Below are positions 18,903-27,072 of a stretch of 64,000 nt of DNA, in pieces. Both the position numbers and the translations under genes were made by a program. The stretch is from the IMG/VR virus record IMGVR_UViG_3300017963_000188, positions 294,039-358,038 of that record. One strand, given 5' to 3'. Numbering within the stretch: the stretch's first letter is position 1; each line of letters begins with the position of its first letter. A model generated the notes under the pieces. The model had not been told where the DNA came from. It did not search any database and worked only from the letters and a program-made list of their open reading frames with translations. The stretch is from a virus.

Positions 18903-19502
18903 ATGGCTGACTGGGAAGATTGGATCGAATACATTAAAAATGAAGTGACTCTTCATGATGTATTGGACCATTACAACATTGAAAGAAATGCTCCTGGAGC
19001 TGAAATCACTCAATATAAATGTCCTTTTCATTCCATGGGAGGTGATGCCAAACCTTCAGCTCGTGTCTATGAAGAAGGGTCAGGGTATTGTTGGGGCTGT
19101 GGAAAGCCTTATGATAGCATCTCTTTTGTGCGACAGTACGAGGGTCTAGGGTTTGCTGAGACTCTTCGATATATGGAGAAAACCTTTGGGTTGAATCCAT
19201 TTCAGATTCAGGTTCAAGAAAAGAAGGAAGTAACCCCACCTGCTAAGATGATGGAGCAGGTTTTTGAATCTGAAACTAAAGCAGATCCTACAAATTATCT
19301 AGAGTCTATAAATAGACTTCTGATTACCAATCGGGATGAGTTGGATCTAAACTATTACCTGAAGATGTGTATCCTTCTAGATCGTTTGGAATTTGACCAT
19401 GGAAAGAAATCTATTTCGGACCAAGATATGATTAATATTTTATCCCAGGTAAAGGGTAAGATAATACAGAGAGTTCATTATGCCTCTAACAATGACTCTT
19501 AA
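18903..19502 (+). CDS. CHC2-type primase zinc-binding protein, no catalytic domain
   Basis: 199 aa, three bases after the helicase stop. Residues 1-100 match the DnaG N-terminal zinc domain: VTLHDVLDHYNIER, then ligands C40 and H43 (CPFH) and C63 and C66 (CWGCG), and the typical DSISFVRQYEGLGFAETLRYM helix. In DnaG this domain recognises the template for primer start. The remaining 100 residues contain no TOPRIM or RNA-polymerase motifs, so the catalytic part must be elsewhere or supplied by the host. The helicase-primase gene order supports a role in priming. Confidence 0.75.
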   Translation: MADWEDWIEYIKNEVTLHDVLDHYNIERNAPGAEITQYKCPFHSMGGDAKPSARVYEEGSGYCWGCGKPYDSISFVRQYEGLGFAETLRYMEKTFGLNPFQIQVQEKKEVTPPAKMMEQVFESETKADPTNYLESINRLLITNRDELDLNYYLKMCILLDRLEFDHGKKSISDQDMINILSQVKGKIIQRVHYASNNDS

Positions 19503-19911
19503 AGGTGAGCCCCTGTTAGAGGTAAATCTATACGTGATATTTTCAAAACAAGGGATTTGGCAAGGAAAATGGGGAAAACTACAAGATCACGAAGAGACCA
19601 AACCTGTAGTGGACCTGTTTTCTTACACTGGCATAGAAGAATATCATCATGCTGTGTATGGGTATCCTGTACCTATGATGCAGAGTTTAGGGGTTCCTCC
19701 TCTGTTTTGCCTCGAAAAACTCCAACATTATTGGGACGGTTGCAATGAGAAAAATTATTGTCTCATGTATAGTGATATGTGTTACTTGCGTCTTGGGATG
19801 CCTAGATGCTTTGAACCAGGCATTCAAGACTTAGAGGTGATAGGGCTAGTGCGAAGAATTTTGTTGGGATGGGCAGATAACTATTATTGGACAGTAGTAA
19901 AGGAAGATTAA
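19480..19911 (+). CDS. Protein of unknown function between primase and polymerase genes
   Basis: 143 aa, ATG at 19480 overlapping the primase gene by 23 bases (a second ATG at 19492 is possible). Aromatic and cysteine-rich in places (WDGCNEKNYCLMYSDMCYLR) with no recognisable motif. Its stop overlaps the polymerase start (TAATG), so the two are translationally coupled. No family recognised. Confidence 0.5.
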   Translation: MPLTMTLKGEPLLEVNLYVIFSKQGIWQGKWGKLQDHEETKPVVDLFSYTGIEEYHHAVYGYPVPMMQSLGVPPLFCLEKLQHYWDGCNEKNYCLMYSDMCYLRLGMPRCFEPGIQDLEVIGLVRRILLGWADNYYWTVVKED

Positions 19912-22292
19912 TGTCAGACCTAATGCTATTTGATCTCGGTGGAGTCGATGTGACGATTCCCGAGTGGATAAAGACTAAGAATTTTCGTTTAGCAGAATCA
20001 ATTGATGATGTTAAAGAGTACGTAGATAAATGTATCACCAATAAACTGTGTGCTCTTGACCTTGAAACACAGGGGTTAGACAACCGAGTCTATGAAAATC
20101 CAGAAACAGGACGTTTAGAGACGGTCCATAAGATAGTGGGCTTCTGTATTTGTGCTGATGAGAACAGTGCTATCTATGTTCCAGTAAGACATAAGAATGG
20201 AAACAATCTTGATGTAGAGTTGGTGGAGAAAGAAATTGCCAGGATGATCAATCATCCTGACACCATCATAATTTTCCACAACGCTAAGTTTGATTGTGAG
20301 TTCTTGGAGTTCATGACTAGTCCATGTCCTATGGATGACCACAACAAGTTTGAAGATACTCTGATTGCTGATTTCATCAAAGATCCTAATTCAAAAAGAC
20401 ATGGCTTGAAGACATTATCAAAGCTCTATCTTGATTTAGTGATGATCGAGCTTAAAGAACTATTTCCACCTAAGACCAAGAATCTAGACTTTTCAGAACT
20501 CAATCCAAGTAATAGGGGTGTGACAGAATATGGCTGTTCTGATGCTTATTGTACCTATATGATTTGGAAAAATGTGCTCTATGAGATTCCTGAAAAGTAT
20601 ACTGCTGTCTATAAGGTAGAGAAAAGAGTAGTGCCAGCACTCAGACGTATGGAACGACCACGAGTGAAAATCAATAGGAAGCTCATCATTGAGTTGCAAC
20701 GAGGGGCTGAGCAAGAAAGGATGCGTCTTGCATCTAAATTTGAAGAGGAAAGTAAGCCATTATTGAAGGAAGGTGAGACAAGGATTGATATACTGTCTCC
20801 CAAGCAGCTTTCAGAGCTATTCTATAGTCGTATCGGTATCCAGGCTCCCCAAGAAGCTGCTACTGCTGGTAAGACTTCTCAAATCTCTACCAGCCAAGAT
20901 ATCCTCGACAAGATTCAGAAACGACATCCTGATAAGTACCCTATCTTGAAGACAGTGACTGATTATAGAACTATTGATGGGGTGATTTCAAAGTACCTGA
21001 GCAATCTGGCAGTGAATATAGATGATAATGACGAGGCTCGTCTTGGATTCAATGGGTGGAATGCTGATACTGCAAGACTATCGAGTTCAGGAGGACCCCC
21101 AGATCATGGGTACACTGGAGTCAATTGGCATTCTCTCCCTAAGCCAAACGATGTAACCAAGCCTATATTTTCCCGTAGAATCAGAGAAGCAGTTGAGGCC
21201 CGAATGGGTTATGCTCTAGTCAAAATTGACTTCAGTGGTGAAGAGCTACGAATCGCTGCCAATGTTTCTAAAGAGCCTAAGTGGATCAAAGAATTCCTTG
21301 AAGGTGAGGGTGACCTCCATAGTCTCATGGCTATCGAGATTTTTGGTTCAAAAGAAGGGAATAATCGGTCCTATGCCAAGAACACAAATTTTGCTCTTCT
21401 CTATGGTGGGGGTGTTTCTGCTGTTCAGAGAAATACCAAACTACCAAGTCATGAGGCAAAGAGGATTGTAGAGAAGTTTTTTTCCAAATTACCTGTGCTC
21501 AGAAAATGGAGAGATGGGCAGAAAGAGAAAGCTCGTAGAGACAAATTGGTTTTTACTGATCTAGGTAGACCATTACCTCTTCCACAAATGGATTCTGATG
21601 ATCCTAAGATTCGAGCCTATGGTGAACGTAAGTCAATCAATAGTCCTATCCAAGGAGCTGGTGCTGACATCATCAAATTTGCCATGGGAGAGATTGACAA
21701 GACGTTTCGTGAAAAAGGGTGGTATCCAGACATTGCTCGAATGCTTATCAATGTTCACGATGAAATTGTATTTGAAATAAAACTTGAACATCTAGAGGAG
21801 GTGGTGCCGGTATGTTGTGAATGTATGGTGAAATATTACAAGGTCAGAAATTGGAAAGTCCCATTAGTTGTGGAGCCACTTATTGGTCTTGATTGGTCTG
21901 CTAAACATGATTGGTTGGAGATGAAAGCTGGTGAGGAGCCAGTACCTGATTGGTTAGCACCATATTTCAAGACTGATAAAGATTTTGTGGGGGATGAACC
22001 TGAAGTAAAAATGTCTGAGAAAAAACCTCAAAAGGTCATCAGTTCTACTGATTTGTTGGTACGTGAAGCTGATGAGATGATGACATATATATTGAAAGCT
22101 CCATTAAATGATGTGACTCTCACGACTCTAAAGAATGTATGTAGATGGTCAAGAGTTCCGTTAGTAGCTCCTGCCAAGACACTGTTAATTGTAACAGACC
22201 CAAAAGACAAGGAAGAAATAATTGGAGGGGACCTGGATATTAGGGTCGATGCGTACAAATTCCGTGTATTAGCGGATTTATTCGGCTTGTAG
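19911..22292 (+). CDS. Family A DNA polymerase with 3'-5' exonuclease
   Basis: 793 aa from ATG 19911 (AGGA upstream); a TTG at 19887 is less likely. Exonuclease motifs are ALDLETQG (DxE, near residue 50), FHNAKFDCEFL (Exo II) and YGCSDAYCT (Exo III). Polymerase motif A is KIDFSGEELRIAA with D440, motif B is RSYAKNTNFALLYGGG, and motif C is NVHDE with H616-D617. There is no 5'-nuclease domain, as in many phage Pol I enzymes. About 100 extra C-terminal residues after the palm have no match I recognise. It is the likely replicative polymerase, in a block with helicase and primase. Confidence 0.95.
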   Translation: MSDLMLFDLGGVDVTIPEWIKTKNFRLAESIDDVKEYVDKCITNKLCALDLETQGLDNRVYENPETGRLETVHKIVGFCICADENSAIYVPVRHKNGNNLDVELVEKEIARMINHPDTIIIFHNAKFDCEFLEFMTSPCPMDDHNKFEDTLIADFIKDPNSKRHGLKTLSKLYLDLVMIELKELFPPKTKNLDFSELNPSNRGVTEYGCSDAYCTYMIWKNVLYEIPEKYTAVYKVEKRVVPALRRMERPRVKINRKLIIELQRGAEQERMRLASKFEEESKPLLKEGETRIDILSPKQLSELFYSRIGIQAPQEAATAGKTSQISTSQDILDKIQKRHPDKYPILKTVTDYRTIDGVISKYLSNLAVNIDDNDEARLGFNGWNADTARLSSSGGPPDHGYTGVNWHSLPKPNDVTKPIFSRRIREAVEARMGYALVKIDFSGEELRIAANVSKEPKWIKEFLEGEGDLHSLMAIEIFGSKEGNNRSYAKNTNFALLYGGGVSAVQRNTKLPSHEAKRIVEKFFSKLPVLRKWRDGQKEKARRDKLVFTDLGRPLPLPQMDSDDPKIRAYGERKSINSPIQGAGADIIKFAMGEIDKTFREKGWYPDIARMLINVHDEIVFEIKLEHLEEVVPVCCECMVKYYKVRNWKVPLVVEPLIGLDWSAKHDWLEMKAGEEPVPDWLAPYFKTDKDFVGDEPEVKMSEKKPQKVISSTDLLVREADEMMTYILKAPLNDVTLTTLKNVCRWSRVPLVAPAKTLLIVTDPKDKEEIIGGDLDIRVDAYKFRVLADLFGL

Positions 22293-22303
22293 AAAGGTCT
22301 GGA

Positions 22304-22801
22304 ATGAATAGGAAGTTAAAGGAGAGGGTCCAGCAGTTAGAAGAGATTCTTCTAGGTATTCAAGAAGAATCTACAGATCCCAAAATCAATAATCGGTTGG
22401 ATAAAGCTATTGATTTCATGCAAACAATGGCTGAGGAAGTGAGTAAAACACAAACATTTCTAGAAAACTTGTTGAAAGAACTTAGGGATAATAATATAAT
22501 ATCGGAGACGAAAGCTAGTCATTTAAAGATGATCTCGGATCTAGAGTTTGAGGTTCAGCATTTAAAATCTAGACTGGCTGATGTGATCCGAAGGGAAAAT
22601 GAGCTAGAGCATCATGAAGAAATTCCTGAGGCTTTGAAAGAGAACACAAGAAAGGCAAAAGAGTCATTATGTCAAAGGATCAAAGAACTCGAAGTTCAGT
22701 TGGAGGATATGCGTAGTTATGAACGCTCCCACACTGAAAATAGCGTGTGCAGTGACTCGATCCTTCCCCCCAATGTCAGTCCTGAAGGGGATCAAGCCTG
22801 A
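22304..22801 (+). CDS. Coiled-coil protein
   Basis: 165 aa, 12 bases after the polymerase gene. Mostly long charged helices (KERVQQLEEILLGIQEE, LKMISDLEFEVQHLKSRL, CQRIKELEVQLEDM) with heptad character, so an elongated dimer is expected. The 3' end overlaps the next gene by 83 bases in another frame. No family recognised. Confidence 0.6.
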   Translation: MNRKLKERVQQLEEILLGIQEESTDPKINNRLDKAIDFMQTMAEEVSKTQTFLENLLKELRDNNIISETKASHLKMISDLEFEVQHLKSRLADVIRRENELEHHEEIPEALKENTRKAKESLCQRIKELEVQLEDMRSYERSHTENSVCSDSILPPNVSPEGDQA

Positions 22802-22931
22802 TCCTGTAAAAGACCGTACAGAATTTGAATTGAGACAAAAATGGCAACGAATCTGTGGTAAGGTTCGTATGGGGAAAGGTTGTGAAAAGTGCATCAATTT
22901 CCAATTACTATGGGATACGATAAGTGAATGA
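22719..22931 (+). CDS. Small protein with CxxC motif
   Basis: 70 aa. It begins inside the coiled-coil gene, with GGAGG about 12 bases upstream, and ends overlapping the next start. Contains ICGKVRMGKGCEKC, three cysteines that could bind zinc. An internal ATG at 22773 would give a 52-aa product. Tight packing on both sides supports it being real; the function is unknown. Confidence 0.4.
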   Translation: MNAPTLKIACAVTRSFPPMSVLKGIKPDPVKDRTEFELRQKWQRICGKVRMGKGCEKCINFQLLWDTISE

Positions 22932-23472
22932 CTATGTAAAAGAATGTAACCAGTTCGAGTTGTCTCCCAGAGATTTCGAGAGAGTCTGGTGTGTACGTTG
23001 TCAGAACGAGTCATGTCAGAGATCCAAACGGTCTTCTTGGGCTTTGCGTATGGAAACTCAGATGGATGTTCTCTTTAATCCTGAGCGAGCTGATCCAGAT
23101 GATCCTCAATATGAAGGGATAAGAAGACAGGAATTCAAGTGTTTGAATCCTCAAGAAGGTCATCCCACTGTGACTTATCCTATTGTTGATATAAGAAGTG
23201 TCCCAGCTCAATTTGAAGGAGAGGAAAAACCACAGATACATGTCACTGAAGATGAAGAGCATTATATTCTGAGAAACACAAACACTCCTAAGACGATACT
23301 GAAAGTGGGTGAGTCAGAACCAGAGCCAGTGAAGAAGCCTGTATCAGAGCCAGTGAAGAAGCCTGTATCAGAACCAGAACCTAAAAAGGTGATCATGGAG
23401 TCTGAAACTACTGAGCCCAGAATGCAAGAAATGTTTATACAGCCTGGAGCGGTTGTAAAGATGGGAGGTTAA
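22924..23472 (+). CDS. Putative zinc-binding protein with Pro/Lys/Glu repeats
   Basis: 182 aa, GTG start at 22924 overlapping the previous gene by 8 bases. Residues about 18-30 contain CVRCQNESC, a likely zinc site. Residues about 130-165 contain a tandem EPVKKPVS repeat that looks like a flexible linker, from two identical 24-bp DNA repeats. No family recognised. Confidence 0.5.
   Translation: MNDYVKECNQFELSPRDFERVWCVRCQNESCQRSKRSSWALRMETQMDVLFNPERADPDDPQYEGIRRQEFKCLNPQEGHPTVTYPIVDIRSVPAQFEGEEKPQIHVTEDEEHYILRNTNTPKTILKVGESEPEPVKKPVSEPVKKPVSEPEPKKVIMESETTEPRMQEMFIQPGAVVKMGG
23323..23370 (+). repeat. Tandem 24-bp direct repeat inside a gene
   Basis: Two exact copies (23323-23346 and 23347-23370) beginning GAGCCAGTGAAG and ending CCTGTATCA. 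They encode EPVKKPVS twice in a low-complexity linker and could vary in number by slippage. Confidence 0.8.
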
Positions 23473-23474
23473 TA

Positions 23475-23669
23475 ATGCCTACGTATGAGTACGAATGTCT
23501 GAAGTGTAAAGAGAAGTTTGAAGCTACACAAAGTATCCATGATGAACCTTTGAAAGAGCATGATTGTGGGGGGGAAGTCCGTAGATTGATTTCTCTCACC
23601 TCTTTTCATCTCAAAGGTACTGGGTGGTACAAAACCGATTATGGTGATAGCTGTAATCTAGAATCATAA
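23475..23669 (+). CDS. FmdB-type zinc ribbon protein
   Basis: 64 aa, two bases after the previous stop with GGAGG upstream. [20 protein letters not shown], then [12 protein letters not shown], is the classic FmdB/CxxC_CxxC_SSSS zinc ribbon, with CxxC at residues 8-11 and a single later cysteine (HDC) where family members usually have a second CxxC. Cellular members are called putative regulators; in phages the role is unknown. Confidence 0.8.
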   Translation: MPTYEYECLKCKEKFEATQSIHDEPLKEHDCGGEVRRLISLTSFHLKGTGWYKTDYGDSCNLES

Positions 23670-23681
23670 GCTTAATATATA

Positions 23682-23709
23682 TTTACAAGTCAGTACCCAA
23701 TAGTATAGA
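23682..23709 (+). promoter_or_regulatory. Promoter embedded in an RBS-masking hairpin
   Basis: TTTACA at 23682-23687, 16 bp, TATAGA at 23704-23709. AGTACCC at 23692-23698, upstream of the start site, can pair perfectly with GGGTACT at 23733-23739, which includes part of the ribosome site of the gene at 23740. Only read-through RNA would contain both strands. Confidence 0.4.
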
Positions 23710-23739
23710 ATATAGAAAATTTTTTGTCTGGAGGGTACT

Positions 23740-23952
23740 ATGAAGTCTTTGACATTACAAGTTCTTGATCCTGATGGAGAGCATAAAGATTGCTCTTGTT
23801 CATTCTGCCAAAACAAAGAAGCCTTTAAAGTAGGGTTCCTTGAGATGCCTGCAAAGTCGTTTCATCTCTGTGACGGGTGTTGGGAATTTCTCGAAGAAAT
23901 GGCAGACCAGTTCAGGGAAGTAAAAACCCTCTCGGATTCGGTTCTGGTATAA
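23740..23952 (+). CDS. Small four-cysteine zinc protein
   Basis: 70 aa, GGAGG upstream. CSCSFCQNKE near residues 18-27 and CDGCWEFLEE near 47-56 form a likely four-cysteine zinc site. Acidic C-terminal helix. It is the last plus-strand gene before a convergent minus-strand gene. No family recognised. Confidence 0.6.
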   Translation: MKSLTLQVLDPDGEHKDCSCSFCQNKEAFKVGFLEMPAKSFHLCDGCWEFLEEMADQFREVKTLSDSVLV

Positions 23953-23966
23953 TTCAATTATTGATT

Positions 23967-24003
23967 ATTTCTATATATGAACACAGATTATATGTATAGA
24001 AAT
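23967..24003. repeat. AT-rich inverted repeat between convergent genes
   Basis: ATTTCTATA at 23967-23975 pairs perfectly with TATAGAAAT at 23995-24003 around a 19-nt loop. It lies between the 3' ends of convergent genes. It could act in termination or simply be AT-rich spacer; there is no GC stem or U-tract. Confidence 0.35.
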
Positions 24004-24042
24004 ATACGATTTATTAGGTGTGAACTTCTAGAAGATATGAAC

Positions 24043-24240
24043 TTAGGGTAAAACTTTGACAGTCACCCTCACGTTCTTTTCTCCTATTTCTTCAGGTACA
24101 TCCAAAGCCTTACACACCTCTTTTAAGGTGCTCTTGTCAGCCCAGGGATGGATGAAATCTCTGGTGTAGATCCCTTCTTCTTGATCTTGAGTTGATTCTG
24201 AAACCACATTTATTGGTTTTGCATCTCCTGTCTTTTTCAT
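24043..24240 (-). CDS. Small protein of unknown function (minus strand)
   Basis: 65 aa from the ATG ending at 24240, which has AGGAGA just upstream on the minus strand; a longer reading frame start at 24342 would run through the divergent intergenic region and is rejected. Sequence features: RDFIHPWADKSTLKEVCKAL then DVPEEIGEKNVRVTVKV. Divergent from the HAD phosphatase gene. No family recognised. Confidence 0.5.
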   Translation of the reverse strand: MKKTGDAKPINVVSESTQDQEEGIYTRDFIHPWADKSTLKEVCKALDVPEEIGEKNVRVTVKVLP

Positions 24241-24304
24241 CGTAGTGTCTCCTAGATGTTTTATATCTATAGTACAGTAGAGATAAATTATTGAGGAGTT
24301 GGTA

Positions 24305-24679
24305 ATGGACAGAATATTGTTAGATTTTGATGGGGTCTTCAATCTTTATGAAGGGTGGGTACCAGGAGAAATACCTCCTCCCAGACCTGGTATCAAAGAA
24401 TTTTTGGAAGCTCTGAAAGACCAAGGTTACTCTTTGGTGGTTTTTACGGCTCGAACCCCTCTTGAGGATGTAGAGAATTGGTTGTTAAAAAACGATCTTA
24501 TGCTGTATATTGAAGATGTGACGAATATCAAGATACCAGCAAAGCTGTATATTGATGATAATGCCATTACCTTTAAGGGGGATTATGATACGGTACTGGA
24601 GCAGGTCAGTAATTTCAAACCATATTGGGAAGTGTCCAGTGGTTTGAGAGGGATAGCGAAACGGATATGGGCAAAGTAA
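24305..24679 (+). CDS. HAD-superfamily phosphatase
   Basis: 124 aa, ATG 24305 with GAGGAG six bases upstream. HAD motif I is LLDFDGVF (catalytic aspartates at residues about 6 and 8), motif II is VVFTART, and the late acidic motif is KLYIDDNA. It is shorter than most HAD enzymes and has no cap domain, like phage and PNKP-type phosphatase domains. Substrate unknown; a nucleotide or nucleic-acid 3'-phosphate is one option given the RNA ligases elsewhere, but nothing here proves it. Confidence 0.75.
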   Translation: MDRILLDFDGVFNLYEGWVPGEIPPPRPGIKEFLEALKDQGYSLVVFTARTPLEDVENWLLKNDLMLYIEDVTNIKIPAKLYIDDNAITFKGDYDTVLEQVSNFKPYWEVSSGLRGIAKRIWAK

Positions 24680-25119
24680 AGACCAAGAAAATCTGGAATC
24701 CAAAATATAAAGAGGCAAGGGACCTTTTGGACCCCTATATTGACCTTGATAGAATGAAGTGGGACAAGTCTCTCAATAGTGGGACTCATTTTGTCCGTGA
24801 CATGGCTGCTGGAGGGTATCCGTTGGTTTTGAAGAAGGGTCGTACTTCGTATTTCTACAGTTTTGATTCGATGTTTGAACATCTGGTAGGTAAAGCAGGA
24901 GAACCAGCCTTAGAAAGAATCTTACCTCAAATTGGAAGAACTTGGGCTGATGTTTATAAGATAGTGGATGAGAATAGGATATCTGGGCTGATTTGCACAC
25001 ATAACCCTTCTCAGGATGAAATTGAAAAGGTTGTGGAAATTATGAAATCAGGTGCAGATCAGAAACCAAGTGAGATTTTATCGGGGATTAGGGATCAGGA
25101 AAAGGGACTATCTTCATAA
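24667..25119 (+). CDS. Protein of unknown function
   Basis: 150 aa from ATG 24667, overlapping the HAD gene by 13 bases; an ATG at 24625 further inside that gene is less likely. Basic start (MGKVKTKKIWNPKYKEA) followed by a mixed helical domain. Its 3' end overlaps the convergent minus-strand gene by 25 bases. No family recognised. Confidence 0.5.
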   Translation: MGKVKTKKIWNPKYKEARDLLDPYIDLDRMKWDKSLNSGTHFVRDMAAGGYPLVLKKGRTSYFYSFDSMFEHLVGKAGEPALERILPQIGRTWADVYKIVDENRISGLICTHNPSQDEIEKVVEIMKSGADQKPSEILSGIRDQEKGLSS

Positions 25120-25931
25120 TCCTCATCTAGGTACTCTTCACTTTCGTTTTCTTCTTCCCAGTATTCGGTTTGCCTAGCATATGCATAAGGATCTACTGAG
25201 ACATTAAAAGCACTTTGCATACCTGATAAGATACCTAAGGGATCATCTTTGAATTCTTCTATAGCATCTTCTGTGGTGTAATCCATAGATCGATAACCAC
25301 TACCAGACATATATTCATGTATATCTTGTGGATTCATCATGATCTTAGTCTTAGAATCACCAATCTTGAAGTCTCCAACTAGTTGTTCTAGAGTCACATC
25401 GAGAAGGTCTCTACCATCAATTGATGCTATCCCTTCATCATGCTCAAAGAACAATCCATTCCTGTAGAAATATCGTATGTCACCGATCAAGTAGTCGAGA
25501 AGGTCTTGAGTTTTAACCATGACCGTCACTTCTTTTTCAGCCGCTACCCTAGCATTTTTAACGGCTCGTTTTACAGAGCTAGTTACCCCAGCTTCTTCTT
25601 CCATAGCTTTGAGTCTGGTATAATAATCAGGCACTTCTTCGAGGTGATCTTTGGCTATGGATTTTGCTATAGATCTATTGTCAGTATGTTCCAGTTCAAC
25701 TTCGATACCCATAGCTAACTCATTAGCATCAAATTCCTCATCAGTCATATGATCATGCTTACCAACATCATTGATGTAAGATGAGAGTAAGTTGTAGATT
25801 TCATTCTCTAGAATGTGGGGGTCTAATCCCAATTGAGTGGCAAGACCATGCACCATATCATCATTAGGGCTAGGGGTTTCAGTGAAAAATGTGATGATGC
25901 TATCTTCAACATCTGTCATTTGATTTGGCAT
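25095..25931 (-). CDS. Acidic protein with DUF5661-like segment
   Basis: 278 aa on the minus strand; AAGGAG lies seven bases before the ATG. Residues about 60-115 (MTDEEFDANELAMGIEVELE, then HLEEVPDYYTRLKAMEEEAG) match the M-G-x-E-V-E-x-E-H and D-H-L-x-E-x-P-D-Y-Y-x-R-L pattern I associate with DUF5661, a family frequent in phages. The C terminus is extremely acidic and tyrosine-rich (EENESEEYLDEDYEDS). Role unknown. Confidence 0.6.
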   Translation of the reverse strand: MPNQMTDVEDSIITFFTETPSPNDDMVHGLATQLGLDPHILENEIYNLLSSYINDVGKHDHMTDEEFDANELAMGIEVELEHTDNRSIAKSIAKDHLEEVPDYYTRLKAMEEEAGVTSSVKRAVKNARVAAEKEVTVMVKTQDLLDYLIGDIRYFYRNGLFFEHDEGIASIDGRDLLDVTLEQLVGDFKIGDSKTKIMMNPQDIHEYMSGSGYRSMDYTTEDAIEEFKDDPLGILSGMQSAFNVSVDPYAYARQTEYWEEENESEEYLDEDYEDSPFS

Positions 25932-26005
25932 TTTTGAACTCCTTTCATACTAACATGCTAAGATATAAAAAGGATATCGTCACCTCAACTTTTTTATTTT
26001 TTTAA

Positions 26006-26034
26006 TTTAAAAAACTGGATCTCTTCAGTATATA
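26006..26034 (+). promoter_or_regulatory. Phage promoter, TTTAAA-17-TATATA
   Basis: TTTAAA at 26006-26011, 17 bp, CAG then TATATA at 26029-26034. It reads into the 26072 gene and lies divergent from the 25931 start. Same architecture as at least five other sites here. Confidence 0.65.
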
Positions 26035-26071
26035 GAGATGGAACGAGAAACTAACACCAGGAGGTGACAAC

Positions 26072-26962
26072 ATGACCCCGAGAGAAGCAAACGAAGTTAT
26101 CAGAGCAGCCCAGGCCCAGCAGCAAGGTGGCAAGCACCTCGGAGATATAGTCTTCCCGAGGTTTCGTAACGCAACTACGAAGCATGCTGATCTGGTCAAC
26201 ATGGCCAATGCCAATCAGTTCCCAGAGAAGCTCCTGCCTGACGGTATGAACCCGGACCAGGCATGGCAGTATGCTTGCCGTCGTGCCACAGGGATGGAAG
26301 ATCATCTCCTGCGGCAAATCTCCAAAACCAAGGGAGAGATTACCTGGGGGCTCGTCAGGGAAGAGAAGGATGAGCACAACAACATCCTCCACTACAACCA
26401 GGTATCCAGGCTGACCCTCAACAGGGATACTGGTAACCCCACCTACTCCGATCCCTACAATCCCCATGTCCGTAAGGTGGATGCAAAGTTCAACGAGCTT
26501 GTGGGCTCGGTGACAACGGATGATGTTCGTAAGATGGTCGTGGATGTCTGCAAAGACAAGTCGGGAGTTCCTGTGGGGACTGCCTGGTTCGTGCCTGCTG
26601 CCCATGCTGACCTGATGCGGTCCATGAGGGCAGTGGTGGAACAGCTTGGTGAGTCTGAGATGTGGCTTCTGCCCATCTACGACTCCGAAGAAGCCCGTGA
26701 CAGCATTGGTAAGGCCACTCGTGCCGATCTGCAAGAGCAGATCAACGAGATCAAGGCTGAGATCGAGGAGTTCAGTGCTGAGCAGACTCGTCCCTCGACC
26801 CTCAAGCGTCGGCTGGCTCGGTTCGAGGAACTGAGGAAGGTGGCAAAACTCTATGCTGGCATGGTCCAGATGGTCCACACCGACCTCGAAGAGCAGATCG
26901 GTAAGATGGAGAAGACCGTGGCTGATATGCTCGGTCTGAAGCAGGGCTCTGATTCTGAGTAA
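26072..26962 (+). CDS. 296-aa unknown protein, first of MoxR/VWA cluster
   Basis: 296 aa, AGGAGG upstream. All-helical by eye, with a long C-terminal coiled coil from about residue 215 (LQEQINEIKAEIEEFSAEQ). A conserved-looking central region contains SGVPVGTAWFVPAAHADLMR. Codon use is strikingly G/C-rich at third positions compared with flanking genes, shared with the next two genes. I cannot name its family. Its own strong promoter and gene order suggest a substrate or adaptor of the following AAA+/VWA pair. Confidence 0.65.
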   Translation: MTPREANEVIRAAQAQQQGGKHLGDIVFPRFRNATTKHADLVNMANANQFPEKLLPDGMNPDQAWQYACRRATGMEDHLLRQISKTKGEITWGLVREEKDEHNNILHYNQVSRLTLNRDTGNPTYSDPYNPHVRKVDAKFNELVGSVTTDDVRKMVVDVCKDKSGVPVGTAWFVPAAHADLMRSMRAVVEQLGESEMWLLPIYDSEEARDSIGKATRADLQEQINEIKAEIEEFSAEQTRPSTLKRRLARFEELRKVAKLYAGMVQMVHTDLEEQIGKMEKTVADMLGLKQGSDSE

Positions 26963-27025
26963 TTTCCCGGTAAATACCTCCCCTCATTTTCTTCAGAAAA
27001 AATCTCAAAAAAGTTACTTTTCTAA

Positions 27026-27054
27026 TTTAAAAATCCAGAAAGTCTCAGTATAGA
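27026..27054 (+). promoter_or_regulatory. Phage promoter, TTTAAA-17-TATAGA
   Basis: TTTAAA at 27026-27031, 17 bp ending in CAG, TATAGA at 27049-27054, then AGGAGG and the MoxR start. The leader would be only about 10-15 nt. Confidence 0.7.
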
Positions 27055-27072
27055 ATAGTAGGAGGTGACACA

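Noticed and set aside
26051-26878. Long minus-strand frame of 275 aa
   Set aside because: It is antisense to the G/C-rich 296-aa gene and arises from its codon bias; it has no ribosome site and a low-complexity translation.
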